Assembly: GCA_938045585.1 (NCBI GenBank)
Contig: CALIAU010000020.1
Location: 1-64,000 of the forward strand
Direction: 5' to 3'
Source: an uncultured Saprospiraceae bacterium
GTDB taxonomy: Bacteria; Bacteroidota; Bacteroidia; Chitinophagales; Saprospiraceae
DNA length: 64,000 bases
The number at the start of each line of letters is the position of its first letter. Position 1 is the first letter of the stretch. Below are positions 51,205-59,782 of this stretch, piece by piece. A program made the translations under genes and the position numbers. The notes under the pieces are model-generated. The model had not been told where the DNA came from. It did no database searches and saw only the letters and a program-made list of their open reading frames with translations.

Positions 51205-52635
51205 ATGCCTAAGTACTTAATACTAATAGCAGGACCTTTGGTCTGCCTTCTTTTATGTTTTTCTCCTGGTGAAATTATTAGCCAAGATGCGGATAAGGTG
51301 CTAGGGATAGCAGCATGGATGATATTATGGTGGATAACTGAAGTTGTCTCTATTTCGACTACAGCGCTTATCCCATTGACATTTTTTCCAGTATTAAATA
51401 TCATGACCATAAAGGAAGTTGCACCCTACTATGGTCATCCCATTGTCTTTTTGTTTTTTGGTGGATTTGTAATGGCACTTGCCTTAGAGAAAGTGAATTT
51501 GCACAAGCGGATTGCTCTGAACATCATAAAATTTACTGGTACAAGTCCAGACCGCGTTATACTTGGCTTCTTACTATCTACTGCTTTTCTCAGTATGTGG
51601 ATCAGTAACACGGCGACAACAGTAGTCATGCTACCCATAGCTTACTCAGTGATTAAACTGATGTCATCTGATGGGGATGGTTTTACAGCAGAAGATAAGA
51701 AGTTTGCTCTTAGCCTCATGTTAGGTATCGCCTACTCTGCAAATGTTGGTGGAATAGCTACAATCATAGGCACACCCCCAAATATAGTTTTAGCTGGATT
51801 TTTAGAAAGTGAATACAATTACAATATCTCTTTCTTGAAATGGATGATGATAGGAGTTCCTTTCACAACACTAATGATAATTTGTATTTACTTCCTATTA
51901 ACAAAAGTTCTTTATAAAACTAATATCGCTTCGTTTGGAGCAACCACTGCTATGATAAAAACTGAATTAATTAAGCTAGGAACTATCTCAAGAAAGGAAA
52001 AATATATTCTTGTAATTTTCGCTCTAGCTATTATCTGTTGGATTTCCAAAAATCAAATAAACGCACTTATACCAAGTTTGAATCTTTCAGACACCACTAT
52101 AAGTATGCTTGGTGCATTTGTTTGTTTTTGCGTTGTTCATCAAGGTGAATTCATTTTTAAATGGGAGGACACAAAAAACCTTCCCTGGGGTATCATCATA
52201 TTATTTGGTGGCGGTTTGGCTCTTGCTAACGGTTTATCGCAGGGTGGTATAATTGATCTCATAGGAAACTACTTTAGTGAGAATCTTACGCTAAGTGTTT
52301 TGCTCATATCATCTCTGCTTATAGCATTTATGCTCTTTTCTACTGAACTGATGAGTAATGTTGCATTGATTGCCATATTTGCACCAATGGTAGCTGGCGT
52401 GGCTTCAGGGCTTGACACAGATATACTTACTTTGCTTATTCCTGTAACTATGGCATCTAGTTGCGCATTTATGTTACCTATGGCTACACCTCCGAATGCA
52501 ATCGTTTTTGCAAGTGGACACATCAAAGTAAAAGAAATGGCTCGTACAGGAATATTTCTCAATATTATATCCATAGGCCTACTGATTGTATTTTTTAAAT
52601 TTGTCATACCTGCAATTATGCCAAGCACTTTTTAA
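51205..52635 (+). CDS. SLC13/DASS family sodium-coupled anion symporter
   Basis: 476 residues with about eleven to twelve transmembrane helices. It belongs to the divalent anion:sodium symporter family: a first SNT motif in WISNTATTVVMLPIAYSVI, IGTPPNIVLAGFL, a second half with LPWGIIILFGGGLALANGLS and MATPPNAIVFASGHIKVKEM. The conserved Ser-Asn-Thr and the paired T-P-P-N loops bind sodium and the anion. Likely substrates are C4-dicarboxylates, citrate, sulfate or phosphate. It is followed 10 nt later by an SDR gene. Confidence 0.92.
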   Translation: MPKYLILIAGPLVCLLLCFSPGEIISQDADKVLGIAAWMILWWITEVVSISTTALIPLTFFPVLNIMTIKEVAPYYGHPIVFLFFGGFVMALALEKVNLHKRIALNIIKFTGTSPDRVILGFLLSTAFLSMWISNTATTVVMLPIAYSVIKLMSSDGDGFTAEDKKFALSLMLGIAYSANVGGIATIIGTPPNIVLAGFLESEYNYNISFLKWMMIGVPFTTLMIICIYFLLTKVLYKTNIASFGATTAMIKTELIKLGTISRKEKYILVIFALAIICWISKNQINALIPSLNLSDTTISMLGAFVCFCVVHQGEFIFKWEDTKNLPWGIIILFGGGLALANGLSQGGIIDLIGNYFSENLTLSVLLISSLLIAFMLFSTELMSNVALIAIFAPMVAGVASGLDTDILTLLIPVTMASSCAFMLPMATPPNAIVFASGHIKVKEMARTGIFLNIISIGLLIVFFKFVIPAIMPSTF

Positions 52636-52645
52636 ATACGATAGA

Positions 52646-53434
52646 ATGGGAAATACAAGTCTTAAGAATAAAACAGCCTTAGTCTGCGGAGGATCTGATG
52701 GTCTGGGTTATGGTGCTGCACAGCAATTCGCAACAGCTGGTGCAGAGTTAGTTATAGTAGGTAGATCAGAAAAAAAGCTACAGGAAAAGAAAGCGATTTT
52801 AGATAATATAAATGGTAAAAACAACAGACTATTAATCTTAGACTTTGATCATCTAGATACCGTGCAAGCTACTATTTCAGAACTTGTAGACAAAGTTAGT
52901 ATTCACATATTAGTGAATAATTGTGGCGGACCTCCTCCAGGGAAATTAGTAGATGCAGATTCTAACGCTTTACTCAAGGCCTTCAATCAACATATTATAG
53001 CGAGTCATATTATTAGCAGTTTAGTAATTCCCGGTATGAAAGAAAGTGGGTATGGAAGGATTATCAACATCATCTCTACTTCAGTTAGGCAGCCAATACC
53101 AGGTCTAGGCGTCTCCAATACAATTAGAGGAGCGATGGCTAGTTGGTCCAAGACCCTATCACACGAACTTGCTTCTACAGGAATAACAGTTAACAATATT
53201 TTACCTGGAACCACCAAAACTAGTCGTCTCGATAATATTATCAATGCACGTCAAAAGAGATTCAACATCTCATTAGAAGAAGCTACTGAACAAATGCTAA
53301 ATGAAATACCGTTAGGCCGTTTTGCTGAGGTGGTAGAAATCTCAAAAGCAATATTATTCCTTGCCTCTCCGGATGCATCCTACATAACTGGAACAAATTT
53401 ACAGGTAGATGGTGGTAAAATAAAGAGTATTTAA
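52646..53434 (+). CDS. Atypical SDR family protein lacking the Tyr-x3-Lys pair
   Basis: 262 residues from the ATG at 52646, 10 nt after the transporter stop. The classic SDR Rossmann fold is visible: the nucleotide motif GGSDGLGYGAAQQFATAG, NNCGGPPPGKL, GRIINIISTSV and the C-terminal FLASPDASYITGTNLQVDGG. Where normal SDRs carry Tyr-x3-Lys the sequence reads S-N-T-I-R before GAMASWSKTLSHELA, so both catalytic residues are replaced. A branch of SDRs related to 3-oxoacyl-ACP reductases shares this feature. Activity is therefore doubtful or uses other residues. Cotranscription with the SLC13 gene is likely. Confidence 0.88.
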   Translation: MGNTSLKNKTALVCGGSDGLGYGAAQQFATAGAELVIVGRSEKKLQEKKAILDNINGKNNRLLILDFDHLDTVQATISELVDKVSIHILVNNCGGPPPGKLVDADSNALLKAFNQHIIASHIISSLVIPGMKESGYGRIINIISTSVRQPIPGLGVSNTIRGAMASWSKTLSHELASTGITVNNILPGTTKTSRLDNIINARQKRFNISLEEATEQMLNEIPLGRFAEVVEISKAILFLASPDASYITGTNLQVDGGKIKSI

Positions 53435-53595
53435 ATAGCATACACGCTTCTTAGTCTGTACAAAAATGTTTTTTTTGAAGGCTTAGATTTTTGTAACTAG
53501 AATATTGTCGTCAAGGACACAGAGATGAAACAGGCATTGATTTTCTCAGCATCATTGTAAATTTTTATTGATATTAAGTCTTCAATCAGTAGAGT

Positions 53596-54162
53596 ATGTC
53601 CAAATGCATTCATTACATATTTTTTTCAGTCATCTTGTTTAGTTGTACCAATGACTCTGATCCCTATATAGATAATTTGGAAGCTCAGCTTCCTATTGTT
53701 CTACATGAGGTCAGCTGGGAATTTGATGGTAAAGAATATAGGTCCTATGGGCAGGATCTTAAGGCCAAAGTTACTGAGACCACAGACGCTCATGTTAAGC
53801 ATATGGAAATAATTGCACGAACAGAGGATAGCACCGTGTTAAAAATCTATGCGCAAAATTTATGGGCAGATGGCGAAGGTACATGTATGGAATTAATCGA
53901 GTATCCTAGCAATCCTGATAGTACAGAATGTTTTGACGATGGTTTCCTAGTGATCTGCACAGTGGGTGCATGTGTTTTGGAGACAGCAGAGGGTCTTACA
54001 TACGAGCCTACACAAACATTTGGGAGTGTACACATTACAGCCTGCGATGATGCCCAACAACATACCTCTGGCAGTTTTTCTCTACCCTTAACATTAGATG
54101 GTTCAGAAGAAAAGCTGATTACTGGGACTTTCTTCACTGTAGATTATTCTTATTCAAATTAA
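53596..54162 (+). CDS. Hypothetical lipoprotein with beta-sandwich fold
   Basis: 188 residues. The signal peptide ends in a short lipobox (VILFSC, Cys about 17), so it is an envelope lipoprotein. The rest is strand-rich (VSWEFDGKEYRSYGQDLKAK, HMEIIARTEDSTVLKIYAQN, SGSFSLPLTLDG...ITGTFFTVDY) and resembles DUF6252-type Bacteroidota lipoproteins, but I am not certain of the family. It contains four Cys besides the lipid-anchor Cys (for example GTCMEL, ECFDD, VICTVGACVL), which could form disulfides. It lies 38 nt before a DUF3667 gene on the same strand. Confidence 0.75.
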   Translation: MSKCIHYIFFSVILFSCTNDSDPYIDNLEAQLPIVLHEVSWEFDGKEYRSYGQDLKAKVTETTDAHVKHMEIIARTEDSTVLKIYAQNLWADGEGTCMELIEYPSNPDSTECFDDGFLVICTVGACVLETAEGLTYEPTQTFGSVHITACDDAQQHTSGSFSLPLTLDGSEEKLITGTFFTVDYSYSN

Positions 54163-54200
54163 AATTCCATTAAATCAATGCTATTTTAGCCTAGAAGAAT

Positions 54201-54950
54201 ATGCATTGTAAAAACTGTGGACATCTAGCAGAAGAGAATTATTGCTCCCGTTGTGGACAGAGCACGCATGTCAGTACAATCAACTTTACGAGTCTAGTAC
54301 AAGATCTTTCCACAAATGTTTTTCAAATAAATAAAGGCTTATTCTTTACGATTCTACAAGTTTTCAAGCGTCCTGGTCATAGCATCAGAGAATATCTTCA
54401 AGGAAAACGAAAATTATATTTTAAACCCATAGCCTATGCCCTTGTTCTTTCTACCGTATACTTTTTAGCTTCAAAATTTACGGGTGAACAAACTTGGATT
54501 TCTGCTTTCTTAGATGGATTTACTAGTTATGATGGTGCAAGAGTTGATGAAAACAGAAAGGGAATCTTTCGCTGGTTTATTAAGAACTTTGCTTATTCCA
54601 TGTTACTCCTTATTCCTGTATATGGCTTGGCTAGCTATCTCGCTTTCTTCGGGAAAAAATATAGTTATTTAGAACATGTCGTTTTGAATTTTTATTTGAC
54701 TGGTCATCAGATGATTTTCTATGCAAGTATGACTATCCTTGGCTATCTTACTGGTAAGCATGATATATGTTTATGGATTGCAATGCTTTGTTCCATAACA
54801 TTTGCATTTTGGACTTTTTTGCAATTTTTTGAACATGAGAATAGATCTACAATTATCGTACGTACAATATTGTCTTATATCTTGTTCCTTATATTCCTTT
54901 TAATTTTGCTTATCACTATAATTGGAATATCTGAGACTTTGGGAGGGTGA
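54201..54950 (+). CDS. DUF3667 membrane protein with N-terminal zinc ribbon
   Basis: 249 residues. A zinc-ribbon-like head C-x2-C...C-x2-C (CKNCGHLAEENYCSRCGQ) begins the protein. The DUF3667 motif NKGLFFTILQVFKRPGHSIR comes next, with EYLQGKRKLYFKPIAYALVL. Four or five transmembrane helices then occupy about residues 85-245. The family is common in Bacteroidota and uncharacterised. The gene runs head to tail from the upstream lipoprotein and ends 40 nt before a convergent methyltransferase gene. Confidence 0.9.
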   Translation: MHCKNCGHLAEENYCSRCGQSTHVSTINFTSLVQDLSTNVFQINKGLFFTILQVFKRPGHSIREYLQGKRKLYFKPIAYALVLSTVYFLASKFTGEQTWISAFLDGFTSYDGARVDENRKGIFRWFIKNFAYSMLLLIPVYGLASYLAFFGKKYSYLEHVVLNFYLTGHQMIFYASMTILGYLTGKHDICLWIAMLCSITFAFWTFLQFFEHENRSTIIVRTILSYILFLIFLLILLITIIGISETLGG

Positions 54951-54990
54951 CTTATAAATATTATCCGTACAGACTTAATATAGTTTCTGT

Positions 54991-56610
54991 TTATTCTACT
55001 TTATTTGATTTTAGCAAACTTATGGACACAGTAGCAAAATCAGTATTTGGAAATTTTCTAAACTTGCTCATATCAGTATCTAATCCCGCTTCTTTCACCA
55101 CAGATAAGAACTCGTCTATTTCGAGAATGTATTGGTCTGAATAACCATGCGTCAAATCATAGGCTGTCGCAGCTGTCCTCCCTAAATTTTGTGCTACCAA
55201 TCCTGGTTTTACCGTATGCAGTTCAATTAAAAGTAATCCAAATTTTTCTACATAGGGAGTCCATTTTGCAATATGCTCTTTTAATGAAATCGCAGCCAGA
55301 TTATTGTTAATTCGTTTTCCTCTATGGGCATAGGCACCTGTAGAATTACTTATTCGAGAAGAACTGGTTTGTGGCTCATTCCAAACTCGATTATGGTCTA
55401 AGAAGGTTCTCACATTTAACAGCTCTCGTAAATCAATTCCATAGTTTTCTTGTAGATCTTCTGCCAGTAAGTCAGGATTCCCAATATCACCCCAAATTAT
55501 TTTTGCCCATATATCTGCTTGTATTAGGTTGGCCTTGGAGACTTTCAAGGCTGCTTGGTTATAATCGACACCAATAATTTGTAATGGATATTCATCTAGG
55601 ATAGTACCTCTAAAGGTTTGACTTTCTATGACGGAAAAGAGGTGTTTTAAAAAAGCCCCATTCCCGCACCCCATATCAAGGATTCCCTTTGGTTGTTCCT
55701 CAATCGGTTTATTAAACAGCTCAATAATAATTTCATCAATTACTTTAAAGTAGGCGCTGTGTGCTCCACCACTCCCCCAAATATTCATTTCTCTATCAAC
55801 ATGTTTTTCTGCTGCTCCTTTTTCTGTCTTTCTTAAGATTGCCGGATCTCCAAAAATTAAATCATCTAGTTTTCTAAGTGTAGGAATGTAGGAAACGGTG
55901 ACTCCGTAGGCACTGGCCCTTTTTGCAAAAAACAAACCATACTCTGTAAATGCATAGGCACCATTTTTTTCATTAAAGTATCCTAAGTCTGTCAGGATTT
56001 TTAGCAGTTTATCAAATTCAGCATGATTTTTATGAAATTCTTCTGGTCTAAATCTCGCTTCCATAAAATACTTATGAAACATGCCAGTGATCCCTAGTTG
56101 CACAAGAGTAGGACCTACTATTACTCCTTCAATATGGGCCAATATTTGTTCCTCGATACTACGTGTAAGTCCATCTTCAGAAAAGGCAATTCCATAATTC
56201 GTTTTAAATTTCTTGTATATCTGCTCAAGCTTTAGAAATGGTTTGACCTCAAACTTTCGCGGATGGTATTTTTCGGACATTTGTAATAAATCCGTTACAT
56301 CCTGATACAAGTGAAAATAATTAAAGGCCATTTCTGATTGTTGGTTTATTTCGTATACTATTGCGTTATTCGCATTATCTACATCTTGATTTAACCAACC
56401 CTGCGAGCAAAGTCCTCTTAGGGCAACATTTAAATATCCATCATTTGCTTTGAATTTACTTACTAAATCATCTAGACTTACTTTTTTGTGTTCCAAGAGA
56501 TAATCCGTTATACCATGTTTTTTTAGAGCATAGGCACTTGGTGAGATTACTAGGCCATCTAGATGACGAAATAGTTTAGACCTTAATATTGCTTTTTGTT
56601 CTCTATTCAT
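54991..56610 (-). CDS. Class I SAM methyltransferase with duplicated N-terminal domain
   Basis: 539 residues. Two related winged-helix/dimerisation-like modules come first, about residues 12-90 (LFRHLDGLVISPSAYALKKH, GLCSQGWLNQ) and 148-240 (ILAHIEGVIVGPTLVQLG, LTDLGYFNEKNGAYAFTEYG). A Rossmann methyltransferase domain follows with motif I GILDMGCGNGAFLKHLF at about 310-326 and IIGVDYNQAALKVSKANLIQ. The C-terminal part reads NVRTFLDHNRVW and LLLIELHTVKPG. It resembles methyltransferases associated with polyketide or natural-product assembly, but no such cluster surrounds it. It lies 46 nt after the sterol-desaturase-like gene in the opposite sense of genome numbering but on the same strand order; the substrate is unknown. 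Confidence 0.8.
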   Translation of the reverse strand: MNREQKAILRSKLFRHLDGLVISPSAYALKKHGITDYLLEHKKVSLDDLVSKFKANDGYLNVALRGLCSQGWLNQDVDNANNAIVYEINQQSEMAFNYFHLYQDVTDLLQMSEKYHPRKFEVKPFLKLEQIYKKFKTNYGIAFSEDGLTRSIEEQILAHIEGVIVGPTLVQLGITGMFHKYFMEARFRPEEFHKNHAEFDKLLKILTDLGYFNEKNGAYAFTEYGLFFAKRASAYGVTVSYIPTLRKLDDLIFGDPAILRKTEKGAAEKHVDREMNIWGSGGAHSAYFKVIDEIIIELFNKPIEEQPKGILDMGCGNGAFLKHLFSVIESQTFRGTILDEYPLQIIGVDYNQAALKVSKANLIQADIWAKIIWGDIGNPDLLAEDLQENYGIDLRELLNVRTFLDHNRVWNEPQTSSSRISNSTGAYAHRGKRINNNLAAISLKEHIAKWTPYVEKFGLLLIELHTVKPGLVAQNLGRTAATAYDLTHGYSDQYILEIDEFLSVVKEAGLDTDMSKFRKFPNTDFATVSISLLKSNKVE

Positions 56611-56656
56611 AATGACTCAATGATACTAGGTAATATAAAAATATTTACACTAAGGT

Positions 56657-57538
56657 CTAGTTTGAATATTCTTTAAAATCTATGGATGGGTCATAATCTT
56701 GTTTTGTTCGAATTGAATGCAGTTCACTCTTAACATCTTTAGATCTAATAATAGGAAAAAACAATTGTACATACCATGGTTCCTTCATCTGATTCCACGC
56801 TCCATATTTTGTAGGATATTTTCGTGTTATTTTAGCAGTTCCAAAAATAACATCCCAAATAAAAAGTAGGTTACCATAATTACCATTTGGGTGCGACACA
56901 CCATCTTCGGCTGTTAATCCATGGTGTGCAAAATGCGTACTTGGGGTTGAAATTGTTCGTTCAATTATCCATGCTATGGGATTGAGAAATTTAGATTGAT
57001 AAAGAAATCTATCCCATTTTGTTTCGCTATGTGCGAGTAATATAACGACAAGTTTTATAGGTAGATAAAAAAGATACACATAAGCCATTCCCAAATAAAC
57101 AAGCAGAGCTGACAACCAAATACCAGGCATAAGAGCATAATACATTACAGCATTGCGATAGGTTACAAGTACACCCATTTCTTCTACTACGTGATGTGGT
57201 CTGTGCAGTTTCCACAATGTTCTGTTGGAATGAGAGAGTCTATGCCACCAGTATTGCGTCATATCATCTAAGAGGAGAAAGGCCAAAATATGCCACCAAA
57301 AGGAGCTGTCTAAGAAATAATCTTCTAGGCCTTGAAAACTGGAATTCATCAACCATAAGACAAAAAGAAAAATTGCTGGCTGAATTAATGTGGGAAGAAT
57401 AATCAAACTCAACAACTCTATTGTAAAGTCATTTTTTGTTCGTTTGTCTTCAAAATATAATCCACCCAAGGCTTCCAAGACCCCTAAGACGAGTAAGACA
57501 ATTGCTGGTATTAGTTTACTTATTGTTAGTTCCTCCAA
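56657..57538 (-). CDS. Sterol desaturase / fatty acid hydroxylase family membrane enzyme
   Basis: 293 residues with about five transmembrane segments. The di-iron histidine boxes are HRLSH (His99, His103), HRPHH (His112, 115, 116) and HFAHH (His202, 205, 206), with an extra His170 in LLAHSETKWD. These are the metal ligands of the family, which hydroxylates or desaturates lipids such as sterols, carotenoids or fatty acids at the membrane. The frame starts with TTG at 57538. The methyltransferase gene follows 46 nt later on the same strand, so a lipid-modifying pair is possible. Confidence 0.88.
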   Translation of the reverse strand: MEELTISKLIPAIVLLVLGVLEALGGLYFEDKRTKNDFTIELLSLIILPTLIQPAIFLFVLWLMNSSFQGLEDYFLDSSFWWHILAFLLLDDMTQYWWHRLSHSNRTLWKLHRPHHVVEEMGVLVTYRNAVMYYALMPGIWLSALLVYLGMAYVYLFYLPIKLVVILLAHSETKWDRFLYQSKFLNPIAWIIERTISTPSTHFAHHGLTAEDGVSHPNGNYGNLLFIWDVIFGTAKITRKYPTKYGAWNQMKEPWYVQLFFPIIRSKDVKSELHSIRTKQDYDPSIDFKEYSN

Positions 57539-57724
57539 GAAATAGTAATAATTGTTCCTACTACAATTTAGTTATTTGAGGTTAGAATGTTTGGATTTCA
57601 CCCCTAATAGATTCTAGCTAGAAGTTTAGCTGATGAAATTCTTGTTAACATCTCATTCTTCTTTGTGTCATTTTTCTGTAATAGACTGTATACTGAAGTT
57701 AAAATAGTTATCTAAAGAATAAAA

Positions 57725-59755
57725 TTATTGCGAAAACTCAATCCTTACACTTCCATTTTCTAGGTAATCAGACAGGAGTAAATGGTCATCTTGTTTTAGA
57801 TCTACCTTGAGCCTACTTCCTTCCCTCTTTAAATGAATGTCTACATTCTTCCCGAACAGAGCAAGGTTTTCCAAACTTAGATAATCCCACTCGCTAGGTA
57901 GCTTAGGATTTAGTGTGATCTCATTAAAACTTTGAATTTCCATACCTAGGATTCCCTCCGTAAAAATCCTACAGTAGAGTGCACTTTCTGCAGAAAGATG
58001 TTTCATATTATTTTCAGGATATGCTTCTACAACATAGGGTACATGGTCTCCAAGTAAGCGCTTACGCGAATATTGTTTTAATTTGTCTATGCCGACCTCT
58101 CCTGTCCCTATACGTAATGCTCCTCTCAATGCATATAATGTTGCCCTATCCCAGAACACAGCTTGGGTTTCTTTGTCTTTGTTTAACTCCACTAAGATTC
58201 CGTTTTCTGTCCATAATTTATCAAACAAAGCACTGAGTGTTCCCTCTTTCCTAGTTTCTATTCCCATACATAGGGGAAGACAAATCCAATGTCTAAGGTG
58301 TACATTTTCTTTATAGTACTTGTAGGTTTCTAAGCCTTCAATCGTGGCGCCAAAATAATTCTCGATCACAGATTCCATTTCTTCCAATCGATTTTGATAC
58401 GTATTCAGCAGATGCGTTTTTCCTAATGCGCTTGCTAGGCGTTGGGCATACCTTAAACCACCATAATATAAACTTGAGGTGGATAGATTAGCAGAACCTG
58501 TTTCTATTCTACCTTCCATTTCGTCCGACTCGGATTCTATAGCGCCTTCCGCGTTTCTTTTAGAATGGCAGAATTCTAGACTCCATTCTATCAAGGGCCA
58601 AAGTTCTTCAGCTATATTCTTATCACCAGTAGCTAAAACATAATGACTTGTGCCATAGGCAATCATTGCTGCGTCTCCTCTTTCTAAATGATCCATTACA
58701 TAGTTTCCATCCATTTCGAATGCATATGCAATTGCTTGATCGTCCTCAGGCATATTTTGCATGAAATATTTATAGGCATTATAGGCTGCTTTTTCTGCTT
58801 TTTGATAGCCTAAATAAGGAGTAAAAGGACCCTGATATTCTATCTGATCATTTGCCCAAATTCCAGTGTAATAATTTCCTCCTCCTGGTGAGTGAACAAG
58901 GCCCATGGATGAGTTAAATATGCTTTCAGATGCTCTGATTTTAGAGAATAAAAAAAGCATGTTGAGATGTGGGTCCGGAGTATTTAAAATCAATCGCTCA
59001 TTCATTTCTTTCAAAAAAGCATTTCTAGAACTTTCTGCCTTTTTCCAGTCAAAAGAAAATACTTGTTCTGTATTTAAGGTAGCCCCAAAATATATGGGGA
59101 ACTTATATTTCTCCGCTTTCGAAAGCTCTTTACTATTTTCTGCTTGACTCAGTACATGAAAGGTGTAGGCACCCTTATATCCTTGTTCTGAAATTTGATA
59201 ATTTGTATTAGAAATCTGTAAGGACTTTGGCTTGCTATCGATATTTTCTAGCTCCCATTCTTCTACTAGGAAACGGTCCGTCATAGATGGGTATATGGTA
59301 CGTGTAATTTTTATTCCTTCTACAGGGCTATGGTAAAAACATAGTTTTCCATTGATCTCTATAGAATCTATTGCTCCTGGGATAATACGTTTCTGATTCC
59401 AGATAATGCTTGGCAACAATTCATCTGAAGCCAATTTTCTAAAATAAGCTCTATATTTTTTCCAATCTGGCTCGTTCGTTTTGTTGTACGTTCTTAATTG
59501 CGGAAAGATCATATCTCGTTCCAGAATCAAATTTCTTTCTTCATCTATGGAATAAAAGAGAATAGTTGAAACATTCTCGCCAGACATTTCAATGTTGTCT
59601 TTGTGGGGTAGAATGTTTGATTGTTTTGTAAGATCTAGTAGGATGGATTTTCTCTCAGTAATTTCCCAATAATCTCTTTTCTCTACTTCATGATTTGCTT
59701 GTGAAAATAGATGAGCTGTACATAGAAGAAAAACGAAAAGAAAAACATGGTTCAT
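57725..59755 (-). CDS. Exported six-hairpin glycosidase-like protein
   Basis: 676 residues. A signal peptide covers residues 1-19 (CTAHLFSQ). Residues about 20-250 form a beta-sandwich domain; residues about 270-600 form an (alpha/alpha)6 six-hairpin barrel with GGGNYYTGIWANDQIEYQGP, DHLERGDAAMIAYGTSHYVL, AEELWPLIEWSLEFC and LLGDHVPYVVEAYPENNMKH. A short C-terminal beta-domain ends it. This is the layout of GH78/GH95/GH65-like glycosidases. The acidic residues in WANDQIE are candidates for the catalytic acid. The target glycan is unknown; there is no SusC/D pair nearby. Confidence 0.82.
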   Translation of the reverse strand: MNHVFLFVFLLCTAHLFSQANHEVEKRDYWEITERKSILLDLTKQSNILPHKDNIEMSGENVSTILFYSIDEERNLILERDMIFPQLRTYNKTNEPDWKKYRAYFRKLASDELLPSIIWNQKRIIPGAIDSIEINGKLCFYHSPVEGIKITRTIYPSMTDRFLVEEWELENIDSKPKSLQISNTNYQISEQGYKGAYTFHVLSQAENSKELSKAEKYKFPIYFGATLNTEQVFSFDWKKAESSRNAFLKEMNERLILNTPDPHLNMLFLFSKIRASESIFNSSMGLVHSPGGGNYYTGIWANDQIEYQGPFTPYLGYQKAEKAAYNAYKYFMQNMPEDDQAIAYAFEMDGNYVMDHLERGDAAMIAYGTSHYVLATGDKNIAEELWPLIEWSLEFCHSKRNAEGAIESESDEMEGRIETGSANLSTSSLYYGGLRYAQRLASALGKTHLLNTYQNRLEEMESVIENYFGATIEGLETYKYYKENVHLRHWICLPLCMGIETRKEGTLSALFDKLWTENGILVELNKDKETQAVFWDRATLYALRGALRIGTGEVGIDKLKQYSRKRLLGDHVPYVVEAYPENNMKHLSAESALYCRIFTEGILGMEIQSFNEITLNPKLPSEWDYLSLENLALFGKNVDIHLKREGSRLKVDLKQDDHLLLSDYLENGSVRIEFSQ

Positions 59756-59782
59756 GTACAGTTTTTGGGTTTAGATTGGAAC

